Assembly (NCBI GenBank): GCA_933210815.1
Contig: OW119924.1
Coordinates: forward strand, 13,563,926-13,627,925
DNA from: Meta bourneti
Lineage: Eukaryota > Arthropoda > Arachnida > Araneae > Tetragnathidae
Length of the DNA stretch: 64,000 bases
Reading direction: 5' to 3'
Shown in pieces: positions 33,369 to 47,456 of the stretch. Each line of letters starts with the position of its first letter. Position 1 is the stretch's first letter. The notes below the pieces were generated by a model. It was given only the letters and a program-made list of their open reading frames with translations. It was not told the origin of the DNA and did no database searches. A program made the translations under genes and the position numbers.

Positions 33369-33793
33369 TCATTAGTATATGTATCACTGTAACCCAACAC
33401 CATTATTGATTACTCTTTGGTAGACAAATCTTCATTGTCTTTCATCTTTCATGTGTCTTGTGTGAAATGAATGATCGAGAGATATTCAGACAAAAGTTTC
33501 TTTGAGGTTTTTGTGTAAAGGTAAATATAGAGGATTTTAGTGTTTTGGTATTCTCTACTGTAACTTACGGCTTGACTGTATACTACTCCCGATACAATAT
33601 CATCCCCCACGCATCCCTCAATGCAAACATTTCACCAAAACTTCGTCAAAGGGGCTATCAATCAAGCTCTTTACTGGAAGTAGATCTTGTAATTTGTTTA
33701 TGTTTAGACTGAAATACCCTTTCATAGGTCCACTAAATTATTATATCTGGAGGACCAAACAATCGGGAAAACAGTAAATCAGAATAATGTATA
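33369..33793. other. Unassigned DNA
   Basis: No coding or repeat-end signal recognised. Confidence 0.5.
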
Positions 33794-34413
33794 TGTTACC
33801 GTGAAAGACCGAAATTAGAGAATGTCAATATTCTCCGGTGAATGTCGACACCTACCAAATTCGTCGGTGAAAGACCGAATATTTGGCTATATTCTTATAC
33901 ATTCGGACCATCGCCGGAGTATGTCGACAAGCATAGATAAGCTCTGGTGGGGGTCGAAACGAGAAGCCCAGAAGGCGGAGAGGCCACAGCCAGAGAAGCC
34001 TCTCCGCCTTCAGTTTAAGTTGTTGCAATAAATAAGATTGTATAACGTTAATCACATAATTTATGTGTAAATTTATTATTGGTATTATTTTCTGTTCTCA
34101 TTTAGAATGTACTGTTCGTTTTAGGTTCAACAGTTTATTTACATGTGCTGTTACATAAGCTTTCTGCTATTTTTACAAATATAATATGTTTTAATAATAA
34201 AGCATGATTTAAAAAGTTGCATTTTTGTCTTAACGTAACAAAAATATTTTATTCAACATTCACCATCAGTGCATGCTGAATGTCGACATTTGCCGGTGTA
34301 AGTGACAAATAATCTTTAGCAAATATTTCGGACATACACCAAGCGACTATGTGAATGCTGACATTCACCGGAGAATATCGAAATTTGCCAGATATCGGTC
34401 TTTCACAGTAACA
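33794..34413. mobile_element. MITE with inverted ends TGTTACCGTGAAAGACC
   Basis: Left TGTTACCGTGAAAGACCGAA and right CGGTCTTTCACAGTAACA are inverted, and further in, TTCTCCGGTGAATGTC pairs with GACATTCACCGGAGAATA. TA stands on both sides, which suggests a Tc1/mariner-type target. CGGTGAAAGACCGAATATTT repeats internally near 33862. The element is 620 bp and non-coding. Confidence 0.78.
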
Positions 34414-34458
34414 TATATATATATATATATATATACCAAAATATGATTATACCCATAA

Positions 34459-35193
34459 TCTATACATATAAAGCAGAGGTGGACTCTGTCTGCTCTCTAT
34501 GCAAATCTACAGCGTTTGACTAATCTACACCAAATATTTACACTTATCCTTTGGGACCCTGAAGGTAACATAGGCTAAATATCAACCCCAGTTCTATTTG
34601 TCTTGGGTGTGCAGAGGGGTGTAAAGTCCCGTCATCCTGGACAGAGCACTTGCTAGGGGGCGCTCTCTCCCGGTCTGGCTGCGCAGATGACGTCAGAGTT
34701 AACATCTACAGGAGTCTCCTTTCAAGATGACCTTCGAGTTTTTTAAAATCTTAGATTATGATGTAGTCGCAAATGGGTCCGTTGTGCTGAAAATCGCTCA
34801 GTATCATATCGGTTATGTATCCCGTCTGTAAATTCTTAAACTGTAGCTTTATTATTGGAATGTAAATTTTTATGATAATATAAGATTATTTTTATAGAAA
34901 GTGGTCTTTTTCAATCGTCGTTATGGTACAGGAGGCTAAAGACGATTCGAAATTCTCATAAGAATAACATTGCGTATTTATACGATCAATGTCAGACTAA
35001 TTCACACTAAATTTGGTACATTCATAGTGTAGAATTCTGCGGGACACATAGGCTATATATTAACTCCATTCGATTTGTCCTGGGTCTACAGGGGGACTGA
35101 AAACGATTCGAAATTTCCATAGGAATAATATTGAGTAATATTACGATGAATTATAAACAACTCAACCCGAGTAACGCCGGGGAATTCAGCTAG
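34459..35193 (+). mobile_element. Short non-autonomous Helitron
   Basis: 5' TCTATACATATAAAGCAGAG after host A; 3' hairpin CCCGAGTAACGCCGGGG, GAATTCAG, CTAG at 35190-35193, then host T. The 5' motif ACACTTATCCTTTGGGACCC and the 3' block repeat inside: AATTTGGTACATTCATAG near 35010 is a second copy of the 5' segment. An unrelated piece (34619-34920, with GGGGGCGCTCTCTC and a TGACGTCA) sits between the two 5'-like copies. Confidence 0.85.
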
Positions 35194-36186
35194 TATATAG
35201 TGATAAGCAAAGGAAAATCTGCCAATATAATCTACATTTATTTTTCACTTAAGCAATTTATACTGATCGTACAATTTCAACATTTATTAAGCATTATTCC
35301 CCTAACGTACTAGGAATTAATTAAGGCTATTAACTTTATATACCCCAGAATAAAAAAAAGTATGTGTATGTTACGATGCATTTTTCATTACATAACTAAT
35401 ACCTAATGCATCGTTACAAATTGTGCTGTCATTCTCCTATTTTATTTAAGGCGCTTTATTAATTACGCTTAAAAAATGCGTGCAGAACTCCATACACGTC
35501 GCAGTCGCCGTAATTGAAAGAACTAGTGCAAATATTGCTGTTCAATCCGAGATTACTCCCCAAATTCCTGACTATTTATTAACTCATGCAAATGAATTTT
35601 GTTATCTTCTTTAAGCGGAATTAAATATACCTTCATCGCCGAGGAAATTGCTTAATTAATTATTTTTTATGGCTGTTTACTTGGAGAATGTAGATTTCTT
35701 TGTTAGGAGGGAAAAGAAACTAAGTGGCTGTCTGTCTCCATGGTAACTGGTTTCTGAACGATAAAGATAATCTCTCGGTCTTGTAGAAAGAATTTAAAGG
35801 ATCGGATTTTGTGGGAAACCGGTGTTAGGAAATCCCTCACGGCTCACCAGGAGGTGATAGTCTGCAGAATTGAAAATAAGAAAGTGATAAGCTGGAGTTT
35901 GTTAATTAAAATCGTGTGTATTTTCAAGTTTTCTTCGGTGAAGGATTGTTGAATATGAATACACTCCATCCGAAAATGTGGCTCATTTATTCTTTTGTAA
36001 AAGTTGTCAAACATATTGAAACCCGCTTCCATAACAGAGAGAAAAGACCACAACTTGCAAAAAGTACAGAAAATGCAACAGAAAACAAAACAGAATAATT
36101 ATACAGTAGCATAAACTGCATTATATAACACAAAACTATTGAAGACGTAGATCAAAAATGATTAAATAAATCATGATCGGAATATA
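35194..36186. other. AT-rich DNA, nothing recognised
   Basis: No repeat ends. Open frames up to 69 codons have no recognised domain. Confidence 0.55.
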
Positions 36187-36925
36187 CAATAATCCTCCAA
36201 GGGATATCGACGAGATATATCGTCCATCAAGATATGATCAATTTCGCTAACTACGAGATATCTCGTCCATAAAGATATGACCAAATTTGCTAATGACTAG
36301 ATATATCGTCCACCAATATGTGACCAATTTTGCTAACTACGAGATATCTCGTCCATAGATATGACCAAATTTGCTAATGACTAGATATATTGTCCACCAA
36401 GATGTGACCAATTTTGCTAACTACGAGATATCTCATCCATCAAGATATGACCAATTTTGTTAGAAACGAGGTAGCTCGTCCATCAAGATATGACCTATTT
36501 TGCTAATGACTAGATATATTGTCCACCAAGATGTGACCAATTTTGCTAACGACGAGATATCTCATCCATCAAGATATGACCAATTTTGTTAGAAACGAGA
36601 TATCTCGTCCATCAAGATATGACCAAATTTGCTAATGACTAGATATATTGTCCACCAAGATGTGACCAATTTTGCTAACGACGAGATATCTCATCCATCA
36701 AGATATGACCACTTTTGTTAGAAACGAGGTAGCTCGTCCATCAAGATATGACCTATTTTGCTAATGATGTGCATACCTTGTCATCAAGATATTGCTGATC
36801 CTTTTACGATGGTGAGATCAAAATCTTGTGGTTTTTTCAAATGACGAGATTTATAGACCATAAATATCTGGTCAGTTTTGTTAATGGCGAGATACCTCGT
36901 CAAGGCTACCACCAGCGGGGTTGAA
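36187..36925 (+). repeat. Pal43 mini-element expanded into a 43-bp array
   Basis: The left end AATCCTCCAAGGGATATCG and the right end CAAGGCTACCACCAGCGGGG are mutated Pal43 termini. From 36209 to about 36770 roughly 13 units of 43 bp run head to tail, each with a palindrome variant (CTACGAGATATCTCGTCC, GACTAGATATATCGTCC, AAACGAGGTAGCTCGTCC) and the spacer CAAGATATGACCAATTTTGC. Variants recur in a fixed order, so there is a higher-order unit of about 86-172 bp. The element is more than three times the usual length and contains the only true tandem array of this family in the window. Confidence 0.9.
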
Positions 36926-37021
36926 ATCTCAATTTCCAAATGTTAAATTCATACAATTACTGGACACTACTAAAGCATCAAAGAAATCGTAAAGGTTTGA
37001 GTAAACTACAGCAGTAATATC

Positions 37022-37335
37022 AGGTAGGTAGGTATTTAATTAACGCCGCACTGGAGCAACATAAAGGGCTACTGGCGACGGTCCGGAATCAATCCCGAAG
37101 GGAAAGTTCTGAGAAAAATACCTTGTCATTTTGAATCACTGTCAAACGACGAAGACAACGCGCTGCTCTCTAAACTTCCACACCACTCCAACGTGAGGAC
37201 ATTTGAAGACACGACCGATTTAAAGTGCACCAGTCCTACGTACACAATGGTCTTTGATCGGATCGAGTTTAGAATTCGCAACCCTCCACCTGCTCATCCG
37301 CTACTCTTCCAACCGGACTACCGCGGCACTCTTTA
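37022..37335 (-). repeat. SINE-A, full length
   Basis: Tail complement AGGTAGGTAGGTATTTAATT at 37022 and head near 37300-37330. Body words GGTCCGGAATCAATCCCGAA and TTCCACACCACTCCAACGTG are diagnostic. Confidence 0.85.
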
Positions 37336-37384
37336 GGCTGTAGATTCTCTAACGTACGTAATTTACAATATCTGTAAACTGATG

Positions 37385-37490
37385 AATGGCAAAAAATGGA
37401 TATTGGCGAGGTTCCAGGTTTAATCCCGAAGGGAAACATCCGAGGACAGTACCACGTATTTCTTGAACCACGGTCAGACGACGATCATTA
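37385..37490 (-). repeat. SINE-A, 3' fragment
   Basis: ATTGGCGAGGTTCCAGGTTT, AATCCCGAAGGGAAACATCC and GAACCACGGTCAGACGACGA match the 3' half of SINE-A on the minus strand. There is no head. Confidence 0.7.
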
Positions 37491-37639
37491 ATACGAGAGT
37501 CGTTTGACAAGATTGGCGAATTTCTGAGCTAGCGAGACGATTAATTTGGTGACATCTAGGCAGGAGGGTGTCACTGTTCAAACTAGCTCAAGTAAAATTT
37601 CGGCCAGTAACGACACTTTGTTCGCGTTCTGGAGACATT

Positions 37640-38850
37640 TGGCGGATAGTATTGTAGCACACAACATCCACAAAAATGGAAAAAAAGAATTCCGTGACAA
37701 TGATAAACTGTTTTTAATAAAAGAAGTGCATGATCTCCCAGTTCAAAGAGTAGTTGTAAAAAGTTTACGCGGACTCTGCATCAGCATTTCAGATGGTTCA
37801 TTTCTTCATAAATGAGGTCACATGGAGCCGAATATTCACTACAGATGAAGTGCCCTCTGGACGCCCAGTTTAGGTCACTACAACGAATATCGATAAAAAT
37901 TCCAATATACGAGGGTAAGTCAAAACCTATCCGCGCTTCCGCTATATCCCATCTTTAGGTTTGTCACACTACCTTCTTAGCATGGCATTTATACTACTAT
38001 GGTCACTTTGCCAAAGTTTGAACTTGATAGCTTCAGTTTTCTGGCTTCTGCTTCAGTGTAAACATGTCCGCTCTGCTAGCAGTGTGCGCCAAGGAGAAAT
38101 AAAGAGAGGTGATCCGATTTCTATAATCGGAAGGTGTGCTAGGGGCTGAAATTCATCTGAGGTTTACAATACAATACGGGGGCAGTGCTCGACCACGTAG
38201 AAGTGTGTATGAGTGGATCGAGAAGCTTGTATGAGTGGAAGAAGCCGGACAAGCGGGATGCACGAAGAAGGAGCAGGACGCCCGCCGTCAACCTCCATCA
38301 CTGGCGAGAAGATTCAGGAAGCTCGAGGAATGGTACTGGCAAATCTGCGGGTTACCATCGACAATGTAGCGTGTTCTCTGCAGATTAGACGGACAAAGAA
38401 GTGATGTAAGCGGTGCATAAATGGTTGGGCGACCAATCTGAAACTCTTCTTGGAGGGAATATGCAAGCTTTTGGACCGCTGGACCAAGTGCATCGAACAG
38501 GACTATGTAGAAAAATGCTGAACTTGTTTAACCCCTACATTTGTGTAAAATAAATTGAAAAAATTAAAGTGCGGATAATTTTTGACTTTCCCTCATGTGA
38601 ATTTCGCCACTCTATTCTCCGGATTTGACCCAGTACGACATCTTCATGTTTCTAAACATGAAAAGTTTGTTCTGCGGGAAAAATTTCTAGTCGAATAAGG
38701 ATGTCATTGCCGGCCGTCTATGCATCTTTTGCAGCCTTTGATATAATCTACATTTCCTTGGGGGTAGAAACATTGGAAACTCTAGACGAAGTGTGCAATC
38801 CTTAAAGGAGATTTAAGAAATCAAGTCGATTTAAAAAAACGGTTTTTAAC
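37640..38850 (+). pseudogene. Older mariner-like remnant split by a younger mariner
   Basis: Left of the insertion, at about 37845-37905, the plus strand reads DEVPSGRPV, a stop, then VTTTNIDKN, resembling the conserved GRPVEV linker of mariner transposases. Right of it, at 38598-38750, it reads SPLYSPDLTQYDIFMFLNMK, resembling the catalytic SPDLAP-DYFLF block. Each half is damaged, and the middle (first catalytic Asp region) is absent. An 89-codon frame at 37546 precedes it and has no clear identity. The whole is a dead remnant; its assignment is tentative because of heavy decay. Confidence 0.55.
37910..38595 (+). mobile_element. Mariner element, internally deleted
   Basis: Inverted ends CGAGGGTAAGTCAAAACCTA and, at the right, AATTTTTGACTTTCCCTCA. 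TA precedes the left end; the right flank is TG, a mutated TA. Coding remains run from about 38066 to 38520: EVIRFL, GAEIHLRFTIQYG, SVYEWIEKL near the start, and DRWTKCIEQDYVEKC at the end. The catalytic centre is deleted between them. Confidence 0.82.
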
Positions 38851-39253
38851 TTTCTTTTTTCACCAGACTTATACTGGTAAATTGCGCAATTGGTTGACTT
38901 CCCAAATGAATTTTTGCTGAAAAAGTTTCTAAAATGTATTTTTTAAGTATTGTATATTTAATTATATGAGGAGTACATGGATAATTATCTCACTGAATAA
39001 GCTAGAACGTTTCATTTTGATGCAACAAATTATAATAAAATTTGACCTTTCTACCCTGTTGATGAAATCGCATTTTACTTGTATGAGGCGATGCGACCCG
39101 TGTTTTTTTTCTGAACGGTAGACACCAATTCATTCAATAATTAGTATATTTCATATAATTGCAATGCCGAAGTATTTCTACTGCATTTCACAACCATTTT
39201 TGCACTCTCTGAGTTTTTATTCTGAATTCAAACAAATATTAAATTCATTTATT

Positions 39254-39512
39254 CCAATCCAACCAAAAGACCGTTGTGTACAAAGGGGCTAATGCATGTT
39301 AATCTGTCTTTATCACAAACGTCCTCACGTTTGGCGTGGTGTGAATGTTTGGAGAGTGGGGTGCCTGCTCAAGTGTGACCTCGTCATCTGACCGTGGTTC
39401 AAGATTATATGGTGTTGTCCTCGGAATTTTCACTTCCAGTTTGATCCAGAACCGTCGCAATTATCCCGTTGCATTGCTACAGGGCGACGTTAATTACCAT
39501 ACCTAACTACCA
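39254..39512 (+). repeat. SINE-A, 5'-truncated
   Basis: Begins at ATCCAACCAAAAGACCGTTG, after the B-box position, and runs through GCGACGTTAATTACCATACC. The tRNA-like head is missing. Confidence 0.8.
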
Positions 39513-39646
39513 TATAAATAAATTACACATGTATGGTTTTTTATCGTACGCATCAAAATGAAAAGAGACTTTAATGGCCAGCGGCATGAATCTATTTGCA
39601 AGAAACGCACGATTTCAACACTAACAGCGTCACTGTCTGGATACCG

Positions 39647-39740
39647 CAATTTTTATGGGTTGTCCCAAACCGTCGCCATTATCCCGTTGTGCTGCTTCAG
39701 TGCGACGTTAATTAAATACCTACCTACCACAATTTTTATG
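39647..39740 (+). repeat. SINE-A, 72-bp 3' end with target duplication
   Basis: CAATTTTTATG at 39647-39657 and 39730-39740 brackets only the last 72 bases of SINE-A (to the CCTACCTACC tail). This is a very short but clean retroposition product. Confidence 0.85.
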
Positions 39741-39745
39741 CAAGA

Positions 39746-39787
39746 TTCCTATTTGCGATGGAGTAGTGACTCCATCGCAAATAGGAA
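39746..39787. other. Perfect 19-bp hairpin
   Basis: TTCCTATTTGCGATGGAGT (39746-39764), loop AGTG, and its exact reverse complement (39769-39787). It lies immediately after the truncated SINE insertion. It does not resemble the ends of other elements in the window. Confidence 0.9.
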
Positions 39788-40062
39788 CACCAGTAAGGCG
39801 GCTGATCCGAACTCCTTTTGGAAATGAAAAAATAATCAGCCGTCATCTAAAAACGTGGTCAACACGTTCACCAAACCTTGAAATTTGATGGAATGAAGAG
39901 CAAGCATTCCGTACCATACCCTAACATTCCGCCAGGGGAGACCCCGTGCCTATCCTTGTGAGGATTTACCAGTTTAGTAATCTCTCTTGGGAGTTTATTA
40001 GTTTTTTATTCGCAGAGTCACTGTTTGGTTTTCTCGACTGTCAGCTGACGGCCATACGGTAA

Positions 40063-40475
40063 CTAAATGTATGTCGTTGCTATAAAATCCTGGCCATGGG
40101 ATTGCAGGATATTTATGATTTTACAAATGTTTTCTCTGCATTTCCTATGCTTTAGTGCTAGGTTTAGCCATCCTGGGGTGGGTCTTGGTGATGGGCAACG
40201 CAGGTGGAGTGAGCTTGTGAAGGGACATTCCAAGGCATAAAGATCTGTTGTATTGAACATGCTGTAGTTCAGCTTATAGTAAAAAGGAAGGGTTGGTTGG
40301 TTTGGGGGGTTATTTGGCCATGCTGTGCCAGACACAACACATACATTATATAGTAATAGACACACACAATGAAAATTTACTGACACAGAAGAGAGAAATA
40401 CACCCAGGGAGGAATGCACCTGGCAGGAATCGAACCTGCGCCACCTACAACTAGACAACAAACGAAAGGCAAACA
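40063..40475 (-). repeat. SINE-B, second tRNA-like repeat family
   Basis: On the minus strand, GCGCAGGTTCGATTCCTGCC (40421-40440) is a good Pol III B-box and T-arm. It is followed by AGGTGCATTCCTCCCTGGGT and a long downstream body. An A-box is not clear at the expected distance. It shares no sequence with SINE-A. The 137-codon frame over it is spurious. A decayed tRNA gene is less likely because the body is long and the acceptor pairing is absent. Confidence 0.65.
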
Positions 40476-40544
40476 ATAGAATAACTCTTTCGTAACTCGT
40501 AAGTGTATTTAATTTCTTGTATTACTCTTCACTGTGATGAAAAA

Positions 40545-40790
40545 GTTAAGAGTAGCGGATTAGCAAACGGAGGTTGAAACTCCGGTCGCTTATCCGTTAC
40601 TCTTCAGTTTAATTCGCAACTCGATCCAACCCAAAACCGTTGTGTGTGGGGCGGGGGTGCACGTTAAATCTGTAGGCGTAGTGGGGAAGTTTGGAGAGTG
40701 GTATTCCAGCTCAGGTGTTCAAAAAGACTAGGTGCAGTGCGGCGTTAATATGCAACTACATACCAATAGATCTACCTATCTAATACATGC
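40545..40790 (+). repeat. SINE-A with inverted head
   Basis: AGAGTAGCGGATTAGCAAACGG is followed within 25 bases by its imperfect reverse complement (CGCTTATCCGTTACTCTT), then the normal SINE body in plus orientation. The head is duplicated in opposite direction and would form a hairpin. Confidence 0.75.
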
Positions 40791-40849
40791 CTACTATTTC
40801 AATGCCTTCTGATATATGGACTTTAATTATGCTCACCGTGCATATTATG

Positions 40850-41545
40850 CAAGTATATATATTTTTAATACTCGATTGAAATAAAAGCCTTTATATAAAT
40901 TATAAAATTAGATGATAAGAATAGCAATTGTCTAATTGTATTATGACATAGATATATTTTACAGAAACAGATTTATTTTCATTACACAAATATAACTACA
41001 AAAACTATATAAATTATAAAGTAACTGATCAAGAAAGCTTTTCTTTTATTCTATTATAGATGTATATTACAAACGTATGTTCACTTTTATTACACAAATA
41101 AAGTTAAACAAGTTTTATATGAATTATAAAGTAAATTATAACAATAAAGCTTCTCTTATTCAATTCAGTCCACAAATATATATTACGAATGCTATTTACA
41201 TCAAATAAAATAAATGAATTTTATATTTAAACAAAGCTATGTTTACTTTTATTAAACAAATAGAATAAACTATTTAAATAGTGAAATAATTTATTAAAAT
41301 AGCGTTTCTCTCTTATTCTATTCTGTCCATAGATCTATATTGTGAACTTATGTCTATTTTTATTATATAAATCAAATAATAAAAATCTTTATATGATTAT
41401 GAAGTAAATGGTAATAATGTTTATTTTATTCAATTTTGTTTACATATATATATATTACAAAAGTAAGTTTCGTTTTATTTCATAGATAAAATAAACTTTA
41501 TATGAATTGGAAAGTAATAGTTTAAAATAGCATTTCTCTTATCCT
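40850..41545 (+). repeat. AT-rich satellite, left block (about 115-bp period)
   Basis: Degenerate units contain TTTATTACACAAATAAA, TATGAATTATAAAGTAAAT, TAGCGTTTCTCTTATTCTAT and TGTCCATAGAT. The same units resume at 45630-45965, so one array was split by the (TA)n/gypsy segment. Confidence 0.75.
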
Positions 41546-41550
41546 ATCCC

Positions 41551-44925
<3,375 letters not shown>

Positions 44926-45023
44926 CAACGTCAGTATATTCTTTTCATGGAAATAATCATAAGATGTGTAATAAACTCAATTGGAGATCAAGGGATCAAG
45001 GTATGTGTTTTGATTAATATGAT

Positions 45024-45629
<606 letters not shown>

Positions 45630-45965
45630 AAAGAATTGTTGTGTTTACCTTTATTATACAAATAAAACTAACTTTATACATAAAGTATGAAGTAAATGTT
45701 CAAAATAGAATTTATCTTATTCTATCCTGTCCATAGATATACATATATTACCAAAAGACGTTTACTTTTATTATAGAAATAAAACTAACTCTATACGAAG
45801 TATGAAGAAAATGTTCAAAATAGCGTTTCTCTTATTCTATTCTGTCCATAGATTATATATTGCCAAAGTATGTTTTCTTTTATAATAGAAATAAAACTAA
45901 CTTTAAACAAAGTATGAAATAAATGTTCAAAATAGCGTTTCTCTTATTCACCTATCGTCCATAGC
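45630..45965 (+). repeat. AT-rich satellite, right block (about 115-bp period)
   Basis: Three units start at about 45644, 45761 and 45873 with TTTACTTTTATTATAGAAAT, followed by AAAACTAACTTTATAC, ATGTTCAAAATAGCGTTTCT and TGTCCATAG. Same family as 40850-41545. Confidence 0.82.
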
Positions 45966-46278
45966 AATCTGCTCCCCGTGTTACATGTGGAAAGAAATTG
46001 TTTACCCATTCCATGGATATCCGAATTCATAATGGACCTGCTGCCTGAGAGGCAGTCATATGTCATTAGGCCATCCCTAGATCGATGGAACAATATGCTT
46101 CACCACATGTTTTTGACCCACCTAGAGGTCCCATTTTTCATCCCTAATCGTTTTTGCCTTCCATAACAACCTAAGCAAAAAGCATTAAGTGGTGCGCCTT
46201 CCAGGACTCGCTGCTGGTCACGCAAATTGGACCCACGCACACTTCTCTGCTAATGCTTGTACTCCTCGCTGGCCAGCG
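45966..46278. other. Unassigned DNA left of the SINE cluster
   Basis: GC-richer than its surroundings, with a 62-codon frame of no recognised identity. GGTCACGCAAATTGGACC near 46214 resembles GTCACGCAAATTCGACC near 49957, so both may belong to one dispersed repeat. Confidence 0.45.
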
Positions 46279-46583
46279 AGCCGCAGTAGCCCAGTTGGAA
46301 GAGCAAAGGATTGGTAACCGGAGGGTTGCGAATTCGAATCCAAACAGACACCGTCATGTACAAAGGGGGCTGGTGCATGTTCAGTCTGTCGTGGCATCAA
46401 CTGACCTCTCGTTGGCGTGGTTTGGAAAGTGGGGTTCCAGCTCAGGTATGACCTGGTCATCTGACCGTGTTTCAAAATTACGTGGTGTTGTCATCGGATC
46501 TTTCTCGTGGGGATTGATCCCTGATAGTCGCCAATAGCCCATTGTGTTTCTCCATTGCGACGTTAATGAAATACCTACATACC
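46279..46583 (+). repeat. SINE-A, full length
   Basis: A-box TAGCCCAGTTGG at 46287-46298 fits the tRNA consensus, and AATTCGAATCC follows as the B-box. The body and tail to ACCTACATACC are complete. First of four SINE-A units in 1.1 kb. Confidence 0.88.
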
Positions 46584-46697
46584 TGACGGGTTTGATCCCC
46601 GACAGTCGCCAATAACCAGTTGTGTGTGTTGCCTTCGCGTTTGATCCCGATAGCCCTCTCTGTTGGTCCAGTGGGACGTTAATTAAAATACCTACCT
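46584..46697 (+). repeat. SINE-A, extra 3' end
   Basis: GTTTGATCCCCGACAGTCGC, then GGGACGTTAATTAAAATACC and CTACC. A second 3' end joined to the SINE before it, similar to the double tail at 23241-23330. Confidence 0.75.
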
Positions 46698-46740
46698 TCT
46701 AAACGCTGTTGTGACGATATTATATTTATTACGCTCGTTG

Positions 46741-47042
46741 AGCTGCGGTAGCCCAGTTGCAAAAGTACCGGATTAGCAACCGGAGGGTCATGTTTTCGAA
46801 TCTCGGTCCAACCAAAGACAGTCGTGTATGCGGGGCTGGTGCACGTAAACTCAGTTGTAGCCTCCTCTCGTTGGCGTGGAGGTTTGGAAAATGGGGTGCC
46901 AGCTCAGGTGTGACCTCTTCATCTGATCGTGGTTCCAAATTACGTGATGTCGTCCTCGGATCTTTCCGTCCAGGTATGATCCCGGACCGTCTCCAATCGC
47001 CCATTGCGTTGCTCGAGTGCGACGTTCATTAAATACCTACCT
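46741..47042 (+). repeat. SINE-A, full length
   Basis: Starts AGCTGCGGTAGCCCAGTTGC (A-box) and ends TTCATTAAATACCTACC. The B-box is mutated to TTTTCGAATCTC. Confidence 0.86.
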
Positions 47043-47083
47043 GTGCTTTGGATTCTCGGAAACCACTTGATTGCGAGTTTCGA

Positions 47084-47402
47084 ATGGTAGGCAATTGAAT
47101 TAACCTCGCACTTGACCGACGCAGTGGTCTATTGGTGGCGATCAGGGATCCATCCCGAAGAGAAAGCTCCGAGGGCAATGCCACGTCGCTTTGAACCACG
47201 GTCAGATGACGAGGTCCCACCTGAGCCGGCACCCCACTCTCCAAACTTCCTCACCACGCCAACGTGAAGACATTTGATGCCACGACAAATCTATCGTGCA
47301 CCTGCTTCCGCGTACACACGTTCTTTGGTTGGACAGAGTTTCGAACTCTCAACCCTCCATTTGCCAATTCACTACTCTCCCAATCTAGATGCCACTACCC
47401 AT
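47084..47402 (-). repeat. SINE-A, full length
   Basis: Reverse orientation; tail complement near 47086-47110 and head near 47350-47400. CCGGCACCCCACTCTCCAAA is diagnostic. Confidence 0.84.
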
Positions 47403-47456
47403 GAATTTCAAATGCTAGAGTAAATTAGGAAAACCCTTGACTCATATATTATAATA

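Noticed and set aside
36187..36925. CRISPR-like array
   Set aside because: Units are contiguous with near-constant spacers, the DNA is eukaryotic, and the ends are those of a mini-element.
37546..37815. 89-codon frame considered as an independent gene
   Set aside because: It has no recognisable domain and lies beside mariner remnants; a relic of the same region is simpler.
40421..40440. Possible tRNA gene on the minus strand
   Set aside because: Only the T-arm and B-box are convincing; no acceptor stem or A-box at proper spacing, so a SINE-type repeat is more likely.
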